63,531 nt of DNA from Acidobacteriota bacterium. Lineage in GTDB: Bacteria; Acidobacteriota; Terriglobia; Bryobacterales; Bryobacteraceae. The stretch lies in contig JAEZIJ010000125.1 in the NCBI GenBank assembly GCA_023436715.1, forward strand, positions 1-63,531. Direction: 5' to 3'. Below, piece by piece: positions 1 to 8,271 of this stretch (the first letter of the stretch is position 1; every line of letters begins with the position of its first letter). The notes below the pieces were generated by a model. The model made no database searches. It was given only the letters and a program-made list of their open reading frames with translations, and was not told the origin of the DNA. A program made the translations under genes and the position numbers.

Positions 1-1
1 T

Positions 2-103
2 GTCTCGAATTTCTCCGACTTCGTGACCCTCTCCGCCTCGGCCGCGAAGCCCGAGAAATTCGTCCCCCACCTCAGCTCTGCCGTGCTTTATGCCGCGAAC
101 TGA
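2..103 (+). CDS. 3' end of an unidentified protein (partial)
   Basis: The window opens inside a reading frame whose last 33 codons are visible. The tail ends in ...HLSSAVLYAAN and stops with TGA at 101-103. No family can be recognised from so short a piece. It looks like real coding sequence because the frame is open from the window edge and is followed at once by a repeat-rich intergenic stretch. The identity of the gene lies outside the window. Confidence 0.45.
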   Translation, partial: VSNFSDFVTLSASAAKPEKFVPHLSSAVLYAAN

Positions 104-119
104 TTGCAAAAGGGCCAAA

Positions 120-215
120 GTCCAGGGGCCGGGCATGCCCGGCCCGCTCCGGGTCGCCGCAACTGTGCGCCGACTTTCATCGCTATCGGCGGCCCACAGG
201 CCTGTCCCACTGTCG
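120..215. repeat. Cluster of short dispersed palindromes
   Basis: The gap after the first gene holds a hairpin GGGCCGGG-catg-CCCGGCCC at 126-145, followed by a second element ending in CAGGCCTGTCCCAC. The same 8-base arms recur at 5689-5707, and similar CTGYCCCAC-flanked palindromes recur at 24 kb, 29.4 kb and 57.3 kb. An open frame runs through this DNA into the next gene, but the repeat is unlikely to be coding, which argues for a later start in that gene. Confidence 0.6.
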
Positions 216-241
216 GACCGATCACGGGCCATCGCAGGCCC

Positions 242-907
242 ATGAGGCACTCCCTTGCGGTCGCGGCTCGGATTCGAGCGGTGCTTTCGGACTACGATAA
301 AGCGATGGAGTTTTTCCGACGCGAGGGAGTGAGCCCGCGCAAACTCGGCGTTCTTGCCGGGAGTTTCAATCCGCCCACGCGCGCGCACACAGCTCTGGCG
401 CGTGCCGCGCTCTCCCAGGTGGACGAAGTTCTCTTCGTGCTCCCGCGCGTTTTCCCGCACAAGGGCTGGGAGAATGCGGGCTTTGACGACCGCCTGCGCA
501 TGCTCGACGCCGCCGTCCGGTCTGAGCCGCGCTTCTCCATCGCGGCAAGTGAGAAAGGTCTGTTCATCGAGATCGCGCGCGAGTGCCGGGCGGCGTACGG
601 CGAGGGACCGGAACTCTACTTCCTGTGCGGGCGCGACGCCGCCGAGCGCATCGTGAATTGGGACTACGGCCAACCGGGAGCATTCCTGGAGCAACTGCGC
701 GAATACCATCTGCTCGTGGCTCCGCGAAGAGGACATTACGAGCCGCCGCTCGAGATGCAGGAATGCATCCATCCGCTTGCCGTTCCGGCCGATTGCGACG
801 ACGTCTCCGCCACCGAAGTGCGCCGCCGCATTGCGAGCGGCGAACCGTGGGAACACCTGTCGCCCCCGGAAATTGTCTCGCTTGTGCGGGAGATCTACTG
901 CTCCTGA
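242..907 (+). CDS. NadD-like nucleotidyltransferase
   Basis: This is a member of the HxGH-type nucleotidyltransferase fold that includes nicotinate-nucleotide adenylyltransferase, which joins ATP to nicotinate mononucleotide in NAD synthesis. The nucleotide-binding loop is visible as GSFNPPTRAH, where the usual HxGH reads TRAH, and the C-terminal substrate motif appears as SATEVRRRI. From the ATG at 242 the protein is 221 residues, close to the usual 190-220. Starting at 242 avoids translating the palindromic repeats upstream; an ATG at 305 is the main alternative. Its 3' end overlaps the end of the convergent sigma-factor gene by 13 bases. The degenerate HxGH motif leaves open a related adenylyltransferase rather than true NadD. 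Confidence 0.75.
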   Translation: MRHSLAVAARIRAVLSDYDKAMEFFRREGVSPRKLGVLAGSFNPPTRAHTALARAALSQVDEVLFVLPRVFPHKGWENAGFDDRLRMLDAAVRSEPRFSIAASEKGLFIEIARECRAAYGEGPELYFLCGRDAAERIVNWDYGQPGAFLEQLREYHLLVAPRRGHYEPPLEMQECIHPLAVPADCDDVSATEVRRRIASGEPWEHLSPPEIVSLVREIYCS

Positions 908-2574
908 AGTCCCGTATCCAGAAACGCGCGGAGGCGATGGCTGCGGCTGGGATGGCGAAGCTTGCGCAGCGCCTTCGCCTCGATCTGCCGTATGCGCTCG
1001 CGCGTCACCGCGAAGTGCTGGCCCACTTCCTCGAGCGTATGCTCGCTGCCGTCCATGAGACCGAAGCGCATTTTGATGATCTTTTCTTCGCGCGGGCTGA
1101 GCGTCTTGAGCACTTCGGCGGTCTGCTCGCGCAGGTTGAGGTTGATCACGGCCTCTGAGGGTGAAACAACGCGGCGGTCGATGATGAAATCGCCGAGGTG
1201 CGATTCCTCTTCCTCTCCGACGGGGGTTTCGAGCGAGATCGGTTCCTGCGCGATGCGAAGTACCTTGCGGATCTTCGGCACGGGCAGATCCATTTTCTTC
1301 GCGAGTTCCTCGGTGGTGGGCTCGCGGCCGAGTTCCTGCTGGAGTCTGCGCTGCGTGCGGACGAGCTTATTGATCGTCTCGATCATATGCACCGGGATGC
1401 GTATGGTGCGGGCTTGGTCCGCGATGGCGCGCGTGATCGCCTGCCGCACCCACCACGTCGCATACGTCGAAAACTTGTAGCCGCGGCGGTAGTTGAATTT
1501 GTCCACCGCTTTCATCAACCCGATATTGCCTTCCTGAATCAGGTCGAGGAATTGCAGCCCGCGGTTCGTGTAGCGCTTCGCGATGGAAACCACCAGGCGG
1601 AGGTTCGCTTCGATCAACTGCTTCTTTGCCGCCTCGGCCTCGGCTTCTCCGCGCTCGATGATCTGTAGTGTGCGCCGGAGCTCGGTCGCGCTCGCCCCGC
1701 ACTCCTCTTCCAACTGCTGCATGCGGAGGTTGTACTGCCGGAATTCCTTGCGCAGGTCGCGCAACGCTCCGGGCAGCGAGCTTGCGGCCTCCTCCAGCCT
1801 GCGCTGTATACGCGCGATTTCTCGCTCGACCGGTTTGAATTCCTCCACGGCGCGCCGGACGCAATCCACCAGCCTGCGGCGCACCTGGAAGCTGGCCGGA
1901 ATGGAGCGGATGAGCCGCGAGATGCGCACGGTGGACCGCGCCAGGCTCCACCGGAGCGCGCGGTACTGCTTCGGCTTCATCGTGCGGGGGACGCCCATCA
2001 TTTTCTGCCGGAATTGCTGCGCCTTCCGGTAATTACGGTCTATTTCTTCGATAACCTGGAGAATTTCAGCCCTTTGGGTGTCGAGCGAGTCCTCGTTCGC
2101 CACCAGGTCCGGCAGGACGAGGATGTCGCGCACATTCAACACGCCCCGTGCGACGTCGTCGCCGAGACTCAGGACCTCGCGCGTGATCAGAGCGGACCGG
2201 GAAAGGGATTTGCGGACTGCGTTCTGCCCGCGTTCGATGCGTTTGGCAAGCTCGATCTCGCCCTCGCGCGTGAGCAGCGGAACCGTGCCCATCTCGCGGA
2301 GGTACATCCGAACGGGATCGTTGGTTTTGTCGGTAAATTCCTGGCCAAGCTCCAGATCGACAAACTCTTCCTGCTCGCCGTTCTTGCCCAGCTTGGGTTC
2401 TTCCAGAATTTCGACGCCCGCGCCGTCGAGATTTACCAGTAAATCGTCCAGTTCCGGTCCGGGTGTGATGTCGTCGGGAAGGAGTTCGCTAACCTCGTCG
2501 TACAAGACGTAGCCCTTCTCCTTGCCGGCGTCCATCAACTGTTTCAGACGGTCGTATTTGTCCTCGATCGCCAC
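895..2574 (-). CDS. rpoD: Primary sigma factor RpoD (sigma-70)
   Basis: The housekeeping sigma factor directs core RNA polymerase to promoters. Region 1.1-like sequence near the start (YVLYDEVSELLPDD), region 1.2 (DPVRMYLREMG), region 2 (NLRLVVSIAKRYTNRGLQFLDLIQEGN, shown in part as GLQFLDLIQEGNIGLMKAV), region 3 and the region 4 helix-turn-helix (TLEEVGQHFAVTRERIRQIE) are all present in order. About 559 residues, typical for the family. The start chosen is a GTG at 2574 (VAIEDKYDRLKQL), which matches the expected N-terminus and leaves 61 bases after dnaG; the frame is open further upstream but would overlap dnaG. The dnaG-rpoD order is the classic macromolecular synthesis operon, without rpsU in front. 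The spacer between regions 1.2 and 2 is long and arginine-rich. Confidence 0.95.
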   Translation of the reverse strand: MAIEDKYDRLKQLMDAGKEKGYVLYDEVSELLPDDITPGPELDDLLVNLDGAGVEILEEPKLGKNGEQEEFVDLELGQEFTDKTNDPVRMYLREMGTVPLLTREGEIELAKRIERGQNAVRKSLSRSALITREVLSLGDDVARGVLNVRDILVLPDLVANEDSLDTQRAEILQVIEEIDRNYRKAQQFRQKMMGVPRTMKPKQYRALRWSLARSTVRISRLIRSIPASFQVRRRLVDCVRRAVEEFKPVEREIARIQRRLEEAASSLPGALRDLRKEFRQYNLRMQQLEEECGASATELRRTLQIIERGEAEAEAAKKQLIEANLRLVVSIAKRYTNRGLQFLDLIQEGNIGLMKAVDKFNYRRGYKFSTYATWWVRQAITRAIADQARTIRIPVHMIETINKLVRTQRRLQQELGREPTTEELAKKMDLPVPKIRKVLRIAQEPISLETPVGEEEESHLGDFIIDRRVVSPSEAVINLNLREQTAEVLKTLSPREEKIIKMRFGLMDGSEHTLEEVGQHFAVTRERIRQIEAKALRKLRHPSRSHRLRAFLDTGLQEQ

Positions 2575-2635
2575 CGGAACCCCACAACCCTGCAACCCTA
2601 CGTCCACGAATTGTACAACAGCCGCCAACCCGCGT

Positions 2636-4369
2636 TCAGTTCCGTTCGAGCCGGCCCAGTTCTTCCGTAATTCGCAGAGCTTCTTCCAGCATACCAGCAC
2701 GCTCGGCTTCTTTGATCCGAGTCTTTAGCACGGTCCGCCGCGCTTCACGGTCCGCCTGTTCAAGCGTGCTGAGACAGGCCAGCGCCCGCTCCAGCGAATA
2801 CTCGTCCTCATCCGGCTTGTCGGCGAAAATCACGCTTGCCAGTAACTCGCGGTCGTTATCCGCGAGCCGCGCTTCCAGTTCCGCGAAACGGAACGGCGCA
2901 CCCGATTCTTCGATCTGAAACAAGCCCTGGAAAATACGGCGCGTAACGAACCGCTCCCACTCCGAAATTAGCCTGAGTTTCGGCAAAACGGGCTTTCTTA
3001 CCTCTTCGCTCGCGAGCAAGGCATTGAGCAGAATGCGCTCCACCGGCCGGGGCAGATCCCTGGTTTGCGCGAGCGATGTTTCGCGCCGGCCGGTTGCGGC
3101 CTTTCGGAAATGGTCGAGCACCAGCCCGCGTTCGATTTGAAGATAATTGGCCACCTCTTCGGCGATCGCGGCGCGCTCGAGCTTGTCACTGATGCGCTGG
3201 ATGGCGGGGAGCAGGAACTGGAGCCCGGCGATCCGGCCTTCCGCGCTGCGCATATCGAAGCGCGCCCGCGCGCGGTCCGCGAGCCAATGAAAATATCCCG
3301 GCGCTTTCTCCACCCGCGTGCGGTACAGCTCGGCGCCGTTCTTCTTGATGTACTCGTCGGGATCGTCGCCGCCCTCCAGTTCCAGAACGCGCACGCGCAT
3401 GTTCTCTTCGAGCAGCATCTGGATCGACTTCTCGGCGGCGTTCACTCCCGCCTGGTCCGGATCGAAGTTCACCACGATGCGCTCGGCATGGCGGCGGAGC
3501 GATCGCACCTGATCCGATACCAGCGCGGTTCCGCACGACGCGACCACTTCGTGTACGCCCGCCGACCACACGCCGATCACATCCATGTAGCCTTCAACCA
3601 AAACCGCGCGGCTCGATTTCCTGACCGCGTCCTTCGCGCGATGCAGGTTAAAGAGTACGCGCTTTTTGTGGTAGATCTCCGTGTCCGAAGAGTTGAGGTA
3701 TTTCGGATCCTGGCCGGCCTCCAGCGCGCGCCCGCCGAACGCTATGATCTTCCCCTGCTCGTTGTGTATGGGAAACATGAGGCGCCCGCGGAACCTGTCG
3801 TAAAACCCGGTTCCTTCCTGGCGCTTGATAACCAGGCCGGAGGCCTCCATCTGCTCCGCGGCGAAACCTTCTTTCTCGAAGGCGCGCGCGAGCAGGTGGC
3901 CCGAAGCGTCCGCGAATCCGAGTTCGAACTCGTCGGCTGTCGCGGGAGCCACTCCGCGTTTTCCGAGATACGCGCGAGCCGCCGCGCCGTGCCCCGATTT
4001 CAATCCCGAGCGGTAGAGATCGCGCGCGATCTCATGCATGCGGTAGAGCGCCGCGCGAAGCTTGGTTTCCGGATCGGAGTATTCGGCGCGCTTCGGCATC
4101 GGAATGCCGTGCCGCTCGGCGAGGGTCTTCAGAGCCTCATAGAACGTGAGACCCTCGACTTCCATCACGAACTTGATCACGTCGCCGCCGGCGCCGCAGC
4201 CGAAGCACTTGTAAAACTGATGCACGCTGTGAACGCCGAACGAGGGGGTCTTTTCCGTGTGGAACGGGCACAGCCCGACGTAGCGCGTGCCCGCTTTCCT
4301 CAGGCGCACGTACTGGCCGATCACATCGACAATATCGACCGACGACTTAAGCTGCTCGACGAAATCCAT
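2636..4369 (-). CDS. dnaG: DNA primase DnaG
   Basis: DnaG makes RNA primers for chromosomal replication at the fork, working with the replicative helicase. The N-terminal zinc-binding domain has Cys34, His37, Cys55 and Cys58 (CPFH and CFGCG), followed by the catalytic core and a TOPRIM domain with the acidic signature EGYMDVIGVW and the DPDQAG motif. The length, 577 residues, is normal, with a less conserved helicase-interaction tail. The start is the ATG at 4369 (MDFVEQLKSSVDIVDVIGQY), which is the standard DnaG beginning. It is upstream of, and probably co-transcribed with, rpoD. The gap to the divergent gene at 4482 is 112 bases and must hold promoters for both directions. Confidence 0.96.
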   Translation of the reverse strand: MDFVEQLKSSVDIVDVIGQYVRLRKAGTRYVGLCPFHTEKTPSFGVHSVHQFYKCFGCGAGGDVIKFVMEVEGLTFYEALKTLAERHGIPMPKRAEYSDPETKLRAALYRMHEIARDLYRSGLKSGHGAAARAYLGKRGVAPATADEFELGFADASGHLLARAFEKEGFAAEQMEASGLVIKRQEGTGFYDRFRGRLMFPIHNEQGKIIAFGGRALEAGQDPKYLNSSDTEIYHKKRVLFNLHRAKDAVRKSSRAVLVEGYMDVIGVWSAGVHEVVASCGTALVSDQVRSLRRHAERIVVNFDPDQAGVNAAEKSIQMLLEENMRVRVLELEGGDDPDEYIKKNGAELYRTRVEKAPGYFHWLADRARARFDMRSAEGRIAGLQFLLPAIQRISDKLERAAIAEEVANYLQIERGLVLDHFRKAATGRRETSLAQTRDLPRPVERILLNALLASEEVRKPVLPKLRLISEWERFVTRRIFQGLFQIEESGAPFRFAELEARLADNDRELLASVIFADKPDEDEYSLERALACLSTLEQADREARRTVLKTRIKEAERAGMLEEALRITEELGRLERN

Positions 4370-4481
4370 GGAGCGCGACTCTTCATCCTAGCGCACGCGA
4401 CTCCGATTCAGTTCCGATGTAGAATAGAGTCAACACGCGTCCGGAAAACTGGGGCTAACGAACGCAGGCCGAGGGGCGATT

Positions 4482-5687
4482 ATGCGGTATTCCAACTCTG
4501 AATCTACGGGCAGCAGTGTCCATGCGAGTACCCCGAGCTATTACGAATGGAGAGTTTCGGGCCATCCGCTGTCCATTCACCTGAGCCTTGCGGTTGTCGA
4601 GCGTCTGGAAACCGACATCATGAAAGGCTTCTGGGCGGTGCCGAAGAGAGGCATGGAGGTGGGCGGGGTTCTGCTCGGGCGCATCGAAACCGGCGATGAG
4701 AACTCGGTTATCATCGACGACTACGAGGCCGTTTCCTGCGAACACAGGCGCGGGCCGTCCTATGTCCTGTCCGAACCGGACCGCAAACGGCTCGAGAAAG
4801 TGCTGAAGCGCGGCAATGGCGGCAAGCAGGCGGTGGGTTTTTACCGCAGCCATACGCGCCTCGGTCTCTACCTCGACCAGGACGACATGGCGGTGATCGA
4901 CACCTACTTCGGCAATCCGAATCACGTCTTCCTGCTCGTGCGGCCGGATGCCACCAAGCCGGGCGCGGCCGGCTTCTTCTTCAGGGAAGAGGGCGAGTTA
5001 CACAGGCAATCCCCGTATCTCGAGTTTCCCTTCAGCAGCGCGGAAATTCTGAAACAGATCGGGACTGTTCCGCAGGACGCCGCGCCGCTCCCTGCGGAGG
5101 TTCTGCCGTTGGCAAGCGATGCGCCGCCAGCGCCCGCGCGGCCGGTTCCAGTGCCGCGGTTCGCGCCGGCGGCGCCTCCGCGCCTGCGCCAGTTCAAGTG
5201 GAAGCTGGCCGGAGGCATCGCAGCGGGGATCGTCGCATTTGGCGCGCTGGAGTACCAGGTGTTCGATCACTCCCGGCGGCCTGCTGCCGTTCAGGCGAAT
5301 TTCGCTCCCGCGCTCTCGATTGAGCCCAGCAGCGGCTATCTGCGGGTCTGCTGGAACCGCAACGCGCCGGCCGTGCTGAAAGCCGAACGAGGCGTCCTCT
5401 CTATTACCGACGGGGGATTTCGGAAAGACCTGGACCTCGACGAGCACCAACTGCGCACGGGCGCGGTGGTTTACGCGCCGCGGGGAAACGAAGTGAACTT
5501 CCGGCTCGATCTGCTGGACCGGCGGACCACGGTGAGCGAGTCTCTTCGGTTCGTGTCAAGCGCGCCTGTTGCGCCGGCGGCCCCCGCGCCCGCGGTCCAG
5601 ACCGCCGCAGTTACCCGGGAGAAAGCGAATTCGATTGAGGCTAAAGCAAAAACGAAAAGGCGAGTTTTCTTCGACGACGGATTGTAG
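4482..5687 (+). CDS. Membrane-anchored JAMM/MPN-like protein
   Basis: The first ~190 residues look like a JAB1/MPN (JAMM) metalloprotease fold: EVGGVLLGR carries the conserved glutamate (residue 59) and GFYRSHTRLGLYLDQDD sits where the HxHPx7SxxD zinc motif belongs. In that motif the first histidine is Arg122 and the proline is Thr125, so the zinc site appears damaged. A proline/alanine linker follows, then one predicted membrane segment (about residues 243-262, KLAGGIAAGIVAFGALEY) and a beta-rich tail that would lie outside the membrane. The ATG at 4482 has GAGGGGCG a few bases upstream. The gene stands alone between dnaG and a repeat. The fold assignment is fairly likely; enzymatic activity is doubtful. 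Confidence 0.6.
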   Translation: MRYSNSESTGSSVHASTPSYYEWRVSGHPLSIHLSLAVVERLETDIMKGFWAVPKRGMEVGGVLLGRIETGDENSVIIDDYEAVSCEHRRGPSYVLSEPDRKRLEKVLKRGNGGKQAVGFYRSHTRLGLYLDQDDMAVIDTYFGNPNHVFLLVRPDATKPGAAGFFFREEGELHRQSPYLEFPFSSAEILKQIGTVPQDAAPLPAEVLPLASDAPPAPARPVPVPRFAPAAPPRLRQFKWKLAGGIAAGIVAFGALEYQVFDHSRRPAAVQANFAPALSIEPSSGYLRVCWNRNAPAVLKAERGVLSITDGGFRKDLDLDEHQLRTGAVVYAPRGNEVNFRLDLLDRRTTVSESLRFVSSAPVAPAAPAPAVQTAAVTREKANSIEAKAKTKRRVFFDDGL

Positions 5688-5733
5688 GGGCCGGGAATGC
5701 CCGGCCCTCGGGCGACACATGCGTCGCCCCTAC
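5684..5733. terminator. Nested palindromes between converging genes
   Basis: Two hairpins lie inside an outer pair GTAGGGG/CCCCTAC: GGGCCGGG-aatg-CCCGGCCC and GGGCGAC-acatgc-GTCGCCC. The block sits exactly between two converging stop codons and even contains the stop of the minus-strand gene. It could serve as a bidirectional terminator, but it has no T-tract and belongs to the dispersed palindrome family of this genome. Confidence 0.55.
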
Positions 5734-7406
5734 TCCAGATTTACCAATACCGGTTTTTCCTCCGAGCCGCAGGCGGAACCGCACGATCCGTTCAATCCCA
5801 TCAGCTCGATCTGCTTGTCGAACGGCATCGAGTACTTGCGCTCAATCTTCTCGCGGTAGGTCGGCCCGGCGTTGTAGGCGCAGAACGGATAGATCAGGCC
5901 GTTCGGAGCCGCGTAGTGGATCACGCACCGCTTCACACGCTCGATGTCGTAGTTGTAGGAATCCATGAAGTGCATCCCCGCAACCATCAGCGTCTTGTAG
6001 GTGTATCCTTCCTGCTCCATCTTGCCGCGGCCGTAGTCCTTGTCCATCAGGCCCTGCAGCGTTTCCAGGAACTTGTTGAACGTGAGGCCTTCGGGCGCGC
6101 GGTCCTCATGGTAGTGCTTGCGCAGCGAATTCCACGTCTTCATCTTCGAGAAGAACTTGATCCGCTGTTTCTCCATGCTCCGCGACATCATGTCCAGATC
6201 CTGGAGAAACGCCCCGATGTTCACGAACTGCGTGATCGGCTTCGCCTTCTTGTTCTTGTCCACGAAAAGGTAGGTGCCCATCGAGCAGTGCGGGTTCGGG
6301 CTCAGCGTGGGGACCATCTCGCCGCGCAGCGCGCCCAGGAACTTCGAGAACGGAGCCACGCAGGAGAGCGGGAACCAATCGTCGATCGGGTCGCAGATGC
6401 CGGTCTGCTCGTGGACCGCGAGCGCCACGTCGGACATCGTCACCCGCTTGGCTTCGAGTTCCTTGCGCGAGATGCGGCCGGTGAACGACACGGGCTGGTA
6501 GCTGATAGCGCTCACTACGTCGATGTTGTCCAGAGCGAGCCGGAGGATGTCGCCGATCTGGTGGTCGTTCAGCCCTTTCACAATGGTCGGCACGAAGCAG
6601 ATCTTCATCCCCGCCTTGCGGACGTTCTCGATGCACTGAAGTTTCTTGTCCAGCAGGGATTCGCCGCGAGTGCGTGCGTAGATGTCTTCGCAGACGCCGT
6701 CGAACTGGAGGTACAGCGTGTGCAGGCCCGCCTCTTTCGCCTTCATCGCGAACTCGAGGTCGGTGAACATGATGCCGTTGGTGGCGCACTGCACGTGCGA
6801 GAAGCCCATGTCCTTCGCCATGCGGCAGGCTTCCAGGAAATGCGGGTAGATCGTCGGCTCGCCGCCCGAGAACTGCACGACGCGGTTCGCCACCGGCTTC
6901 TCATTCCGCAGCGCGGAGAGCATGCGCCGCACCTGCTCCAGGCTCGGCTCGTAGAGATACCCGGCCGCGTTGGCGTTGGCGAAACACACCGGGCACGTCA
7001 GGTTGCACCGGTTCGTCAGGTCGACGTTCGAGAGCACGGTGTGGCTCATGTGCATCGAGCACAGGCCGCACTGGTCCGGGCAGCGGCTCGCGTTCGGGAT
7101 CGCCGGGTTGCTCACCCCGCGGTTGTCGCCGAAGTTCCAGTTCTCCATCTTGAGGTAGAGGCGGACGTCGGAGTAGATGGTGTCCTTATAGTAGCCGTGC
7201 TGCGGGCAGGTCTTCTCCATCATGACCTTGCCGTTCTCCTCGAATATGCGGGCCTCGATCACCCGAGTGCACTCCGGGCAGAGCGACTGCGTGATCTTGG
7301 GTAAACCCCTGCGGATCGGTTCGATGGGCGAACCGCCGAACGTAGTATCAGGCTGAATTACCTTGAAATCCTTCGCGGTCGTCGGCGAAAACGTTTGGGT
7401 GCTCAA
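5730..7406 (-). CDS. Tetraether lipid synthase-like radical SAM protein
   Basis: This 558-residue radical SAM protein resembles the MJ0619/Tes family, which in archaea joins lipid tails carbon-to-carbon to make membrane-spanning tetraether lipids; bacterial homologues are implicated in membrane-spanning diabolic acids. An N-terminal CPEC...CPQHG block (Cys43, Cys46, Cys67) fits the rubredoxin-like site, then CPDQCGLC (auxiliary cluster), then the radical SAM triad CNLTCPVC (Cys134, 138, 141) and the SAM-binding GGEP. The C-terminal PFCAYN...YREKIERKY block is also typical. The start is taken as a TTG at 7406 because AGGAGG lies about 9 bases upstream; an open frame reaches 7478. No lipid gene is adjacent. 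A related pterin methyltransferase role was once proposed for MJ0619, so substrate is inferred. Confidence 0.72.
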   Translation of the reverse strand: MSTQTFSPTTAKDFKVIQPDTTFGGSPIEPIRRGLPKITQSLCPECTRVIEARIFEENGKVMMEKTCPQHGYYKDTIYSDVRLYLKMENWNFGDNRGVSNPAIPNASRCPDQCGLCSMHMSHTVLSNVDLTNRCNLTCPVCFANANAAGYLYEPSLEQVRRMLSALRNEKPVANRVVQFSGGEPTIYPHFLEACRMAKDMGFSHVQCATNGIMFTDLEFAMKAKEAGLHTLYLQFDGVCEDIYARTRGESLLDKKLQCIENVRKAGMKICFVPTIVKGLNDHQIGDILRLALDNIDVVSAISYQPVSFTGRISRKELEAKRVTMSDVALAVHEQTGICDPIDDWFPLSCVAPFSKFLGALRGEMVPTLSPNPHCSMGTYLFVDKNKKAKPITQFVNIGAFLQDLDMMSRSMEKQRIKFFSKMKTWNSLRKHYHEDRAPEGLTFNKFLETLQGLMDKDYGRGKMEQEGYTYKTLMVAGMHFMDSYNYDIERVKRCVIHYAAPNGLIYPFCAYNAGPTYREKIERKYSMPFDKQIELMGLNGSCGSACGSEEKPVLVNLE

Positions 7407-7461
7407 TGCTCGAGTCCTCCTGGAAGATTGCCACGGGTGGCCAGTGTGATTATAAGGATAA

Positions 7462-7579
7462 CCGGATCCGATCCACACGCTAAGTACAGCAGAATGCGAG
7501 GTTTTTCGGTTGTACGGGGATATTTGGGGTTGAATGGAGCGGGGGACCGGCCGCCCGGCCCCCGCCCACCGTTAAGCGG
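7462..7579. repeat. 118 bp direct repeat, copy A
   Basis: This block matches 9682-9799 with four mismatches in 118 bases; the last 79 bases are identical. It contains the GC-rich palindrome GGGGACCGGCCGCCCGGCCCC region. Copy A lies just upstream of the radical SAM gene and next to a decayed GyrI-like gene, copy B at the end of the glycosyltransferase gene and the intact GyrI-like gene. The offset is exactly 2220 bases. Confidence 0.9.
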
Positions 7580-7790
7580 AACAGTCGGCCTTCGCTCTGG
7601 AACTCAGGCGGGTAGTACTCGAAGCAGGGGTGTGTCGCGCACTCGCAACCGACCGGGGGCGCAATATGGCACCCAACCTTGCAATTTATTAAGCTTTTCC
7701 GGCACCGTGCCCCAGGCCTTCAGCACCTCAGCCAGGCTCGCCACCGGGATCACGACGTAATCGCACTTCCGGATTTCGGCCGCCACCGAT
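7580..7790 (-). pseudogene. Decayed GyrI-like gene fragment
   Basis: Read on the minus strand, this stretch encodes AAEIRKCDYVVIPVASLAEV..., closely matching residues AAEIPRADYVVIPVAGLSEV of the intact gene at 9792-10289. Only the C-terminal third is left. After YCAPG the frame shifts relative to the intact copy, and about 35 bases near the end of the gene are missing next to the direct repeat. The N-terminal half is absent: similarity stops near 7790. It is therefore a truncated, frameshifted paralogue produced by the same duplication that made the 118 bp repeats. Confidence 0.8.
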
Positions 7791-8271
7791 CTCCTTCCGG
7801 CGAAACCAGGGTCCGGCTCGCAGCTCTTGGGCGGCCCCCCTGGATTGGTTTGAGTGTACTCTCATCGTCCGCTCCGTTTCCCCGGAAGAGCCTGAACACA
7901 GGCTCGATCCCGCTTGGGGACCGCATTCTTTCGACGGACAGGGTTTGGTTCCATGTAAAAGGATCAACGATTGCTGGCTCCGTCTTCACCGATTCGACGG
8001 GGCGGAATCAACCTGTGGACAGTCTGGTGGAAAGATTGCTACCCTGCTGGAAACCGGGCGCTCAACTCATGGCGGTAGGGGAGAAAGCGAGGTTAGTCTG
8101 CCCACCAGATTGACGTATGTCCCGCGCTAAGAGATAGTTGGGCAGCAAGGTGTGAATTGAGGTATCCGCCCGCTTGGCTCAACCGAGTTGACTTTCTTTG
8201 GAGCACATTTTGCGGCCTGAATCCTCGTGCCACACCTGAGTGTCCACCTGTAAACGAGGGCATGAACAACA
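7791..8271. other. Intergenic DNA with no recognisable gene
   Basis: Nearly 480 bases between the GyrI pseudogene and the glycosyltransferase. Short open frames exist on both strands but none has a good ribosome site or a recognisable protein. Base composition falls from GC-rich to mixed here, marking the left edge of the lower-GC island. No repeat with a clear partner, tRNA or terminator was seen. Confidence 0.5.

Noticed and set aside
3065..4501. Long plus-strand open frame (478 codons) antisense to dnaG
   Set aside because: It mirrors a strongly conserved primase gene; in this GC-rich DNA the opposite strand is often open. The translation has no recognisable domain.
5697..7304. Plus-strand open frame of 535 codons opposite the Tes-like gene
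   Set aside because: It is antisense to clear radical SAM motifs and starts within a palindromic repeat; the translation is Arg/His/Val-rich without family features.
7845..7860. GTTTGAGTGTACT-type match shared with about 27690
   Set aside because: Only about 11 bases are in common and the REP-like core GTCCCCGG is missing at the first site; probably chance.
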